Assembly: GCF_040675535.1 (NCBI RefSeq)
Contig: NZ_JBFAPC010000232.1
Location: forward strand, 1 to 6,218
Reading direction: 5' to 3'
Length of the DNA: 6,218 bases
Source: Patulibacter sp040675535
GTDB taxonomy: Bacteria; Actinomycetota; Thermoleophilia; Solirubrobacterales; Solirubrobacteraceae
Shown here: positions 5,623 to 6,218 of the stretch, piece by piece
Numbering within the stretch: the first letter of the stretch is position 1
Layout of the letters: the number at the start of each line of letters is the position of its first letter
The notes under the pieces: model-generated
Seen by the model: the letters and a program-made list of their open reading frames with translations, nothing else
Told to the model about the DNA's origin: nothing
Databases searched by the model: none
Translations under genes and position numbers: made by a program

Positions 5623-6131
5623 TGACCGACGGGACGCAGGAGCCGGAGGAGACGGCGGGGCCCGAGGCCGGTGCGACCGCCGACGGGACGCCGCCGGCGG
5701 CCGGCGCGGACGCCGCGACCGACCCGGCCACGACGCCCGGCGCGGCGGACGCCCCCGACGACGCGGACCTGCCGCCGCTCGCCCCGCACCTGCGCGACCG
5801 CTACGACCGGCCGCGCGGCGCGAGCGAGATCGCCAAGGGCCGCTCGCAGGCGCGTCTCATCCTGCTGCTGCTGTTCGCGGCGCTGCCGGTGGTCGTGCTC
5901 GTCGTGGTCGTGCTGAACTCGCTGGCCAGCGGCCCGCCGGACGACCGCGCCGTCCTCGGCGAGCGCGGCGGCCTCAACGAGGTCACGCGCTACTGCGTCT
6001 ACACGACGCGCAACGACGGGCAGTACGACGACTGCCTCAAGCGCACGGACCCGCGCGTGATCCGCAAGGAGCAGTCCAACGGCGCGCGCTACGCCCGCGG
6101 CGAGCTCACGCGCTGCCTGGCGGCACGATGA
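5622..6131 (+). CDS. Hypothetical single-pass membrane protein with Cys-containing ectodomain
   Basis: I do not recognise a family. The 169 residues fall into three parts. Residues 1-about 55 are acidic, Ala/Thr/Pro-rich and probably disordered. A basic stretch (KGRSQAR, 72-78) precedes one strong hydrophobic segment at about 79-102 (ILLLLFAALPVVVLVVVVLN). Residues 103-169 are polar, with cysteines at 125, 138 and 165 and the segment YCVYTTRNDGQYDDC. The charge pattern (basic before the helix) predicts the N-terminus in the cytoplasm and the cysteine domain outside, where a disulfide could form. The start is supported by GGAGG and by the TGATG overlap with the lipid kinase stop; the end overlaps the next gene by four bases (ATGA). 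It is therefore almost certainly co-transcribed and coupled with the lipid kinase, and an envelope role is a reasonable guess only. Confidence 0.85.
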   Translation: MTDGTQEPEETAGPEAGATADGTPPAAGADAATDPATTPGAADAPDDADLPPLAPHLRDRYDRPRGASEIAKGRSQARLILLLLFAALPVVVLVVVVLNSLASGPPDDRAVLGERGGLNEVTRYCVYTTRNDGQYDDCLKRTDPRVIRKEQSNGARYARGELTRCLAAR

Positions 6132-6218
6132 CCTCGGAGCTCGGCGCGGGCACCGCCACCGAGATCCGGATGCCGCTGACGCTCGCGATCATGCCGGCGC
6201 TCGTCGTCGGCACCGACG
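6128..6218 (+). CDS. Start of an unidentified gene (3'-partial)
   Basis: An ATG at 6128 overlaps the previous stop as ATGA, and the frame stays open to the window edge (30 residues beginning MTSELGAGTATEIRMPLTLA). The overlap and operon context support a real gene. No domain is recognisable from this fragment. It is probably the third cistron of the lipid kinase operon. A second in-frame ATG at 6170 is a possible alternative start. Confidence 0.6.
   Translation, partial: MTSELGAGTATEIRMPLTLAIMPALVVGTD

Overview
The window is very GC-rich with strong G/C third positions, and its genes resemble those of high-GC Actinomycetota. The gene types (a MalT/LAL-like LuxR regulator, an actinobacterial PAP2 phosphatase beside a diacylglycerol-kinase-like lipid kinase, and an essential YchF ATPase) would fit a Thermoleophilia/Solirubrobacterales-type soil actinobacterium. 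That placement is inference, not something the sequence proves.

Layout from left to right. (1) 1-1677, plus strand: the C-terminal part of a large LuxR-family regulator with helical repeats and a C-terminal HTH; its 5' end lies outside the window. (2) 1678-1832: a short convergent intergenic region. (3) 2317-1833, minus strand: a SAM-dependent methyltransferase that appears broken. Its N-terminal Rossmann half and its last 23 codons are recognisable, but they are in different frames and the segment between them is missing. (4) 2366-2730: five tandem copies of a roughly 72-bp repeat that fill the gap between the methyltransferase start and the ychF stop codon. (5) 4552-2730, minus strand: a PAP2 lipid phosphatase gene followed by ychF, with stop and start overlapping as TGATG. 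(6) 4553-4743: a divergent intergenic region with an 11-bp perfect inverted repeat enclosing a second hairpin. (7) 4744-6218, plus strand: a YegS/DgkB-like lipid kinase gene, then a small single-pass membrane protein gene (TGATG overlap), then the start of a third gene (ATGA overlap) that runs off the window.

Biologically, the central theme is a divergently transcribed lipid-phosphate phosphatase and lipid kinase pair sharing one regulatory region. In some actinobacteria these two activities occur fused in one protein. The phosphatase gene is tightly coupled to the universally conserved ychF. The least ordinary parts are the 72-bp tandem array directly after ychF, the decayed methyltransferase behind it, and the nested inverted repeat between the two lipid genes. 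I see no mobile element, RNA gene or CRISPR array, and no convincing novel defence or metabolic system.
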